This document shows positions 5,662 to 5,905 of a stretch of 5,905 bases of DNA, piece after piece (position 1 is the stretch's first letter; each line of letters begins with the position of its first letter). A program made the translations under genes and the position numbers. The notes under the pieces were generated by a model. The model saw nothing but the letters and a program-made list of their open reading frames with translations, was not told the DNA's origin and ran no database searches. This DNA is from Haemophilus parainfluenzae (GTDB lineage: Bacteria; Pseudomonadota; Gammaproteobacteria; Enterobacterales; Pasteurellaceae), in contig JAGZRY010000105.1 in the NCBI GenBank assembly GCA_018381425.1, forward strand, positions 1-5,905, given 5' to 3'.

Positions 5662-5851
5662 TGATGTTTTTATTCCCTTGTAAATGCTGATAGATACTGT
5701 GTTTTAAAGGATAATCAGATTTTTAGTGTTTTTTTTTGTTACAAAACGAGCCTTATGATGTTACTTTGACCCTGGGAAATAAGAGTCACAATATCCCGTC
5801 GCAATAACTGTATGTTTGTTTTCAAAAGCGGAAATATATATCACCCATATT

Positions 5852-5880
5852 ATTATACAAAATCCTTCTTTATTTATCTA
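5852..5880 (-). promoter_or_regulatory. Candidate sigma-A promoter reading toward the adhesin
   Basis: On the minus strand TAGATA, a 17-nt spacer and a perfect TATAAT, in very AT-rich DNA. It would give a leader of about 390 nt before the adhesin. The -35 match is weak (4 of 6), and AT-rich sequence produces such matches by chance. No better promoter was found closer to the gene. Confidence 0.3.
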
Positions 5881-5905
5881 TCTTTGCTTTTTGTCTTTCG
5901 GAATG

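Larger units (their letters stand above)
5541..5905. other. Gene-free, AT-rich end region, probable ICE terminus
   Basis: I see no credible gene on either strand. The region contains two 11-bp direct repeats (5640-5661), two interleaved 7-bp inverted repeats (5611-5754), a long T-run (5726-5738, interrupted once) and a possible promoter at the far right. In Tn916-type elements the gene preceding orf23 lies close to the left end, so the element boundary may fall in the right part of this stretch or just beyond the window. I could not place an attachment site or a junction with host DNA. Confidence 0.45.

Noticed and set aside
5766..5794. Plus-strand promoter-like TTGACC, 17 nt, CAATAT
   Set aside because: The -10 match is poor and there is no gene to the right within the window; could matter only if a gene lies beyond the edge.

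Overview
The window looks like one end of an integrative and conjugative element (ICE) of the Tn916/Tn1549 superfamily in a Firmicute, most likely a gut clostridium. The reasons are strong AGGAG-type ribosome binding sites, a Gram-positive wall-anchored adhesin with an SPKTG sortase signal, and a gene order matching the orf23-orf22-orf21 start of Tn916-type transfer modules. No species can be named from the sequence alone. All convincing genes lie on the minus strand, so transcription runs from the right edge to the left edge.

Layout in transcription order: (i) 5453-5905, a gene-free, AT-rich end region. It holds two 11-bp direct repeats resembling Tn916 integrase arm sites, interleaved inverted repeats, and a leader with two competing hairpins (one terminator-like) just before the first gene. 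(ii) 2402-5452, a multidomain surface adhesin: signal peptide, thioester domain, several Cna-B/SpaA-type domains, two tandem VaFE/ester-bond repeats, SPKTG anchor. (iii) 1329-2402, a complete C5 cytosine DNA methyltransferase whose start codon overlaps the adhesin stop (TAATG). (iv) Nested inside the methyltransferase in the +1 frame (1577-2080), a 167-codon ORF with its own well-placed ribosome binding site and a protein-like sequence resembling a phage/ICE hypothetical family. (v) 1132-1328, a spacer with two hairpins and very small ORFs. (vi) 807-1130 and 405-791, two paralogous DUF961 proteins (Orf23/Orf22 type, related to the ICEBs1 helicase processivity factor HelP). (vii) 1-387, the membrane-anchored N-terminus of an FtsK/SpoIIIE-type coupling ATPase (Orf21 type), cut by the window edge.

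The two DUF961 proteins and the coupling ATPase are the start of the conjugation machinery: processing of the element DNA and its delivery to the transfer channel. The adhesin and methyltransferase look like cargo at the element end: attachment of the carrier cell, and probably protection or modification of the DNA. The most unusual signal is the apparent gene-within-gene overprinting in the methyltransferase.
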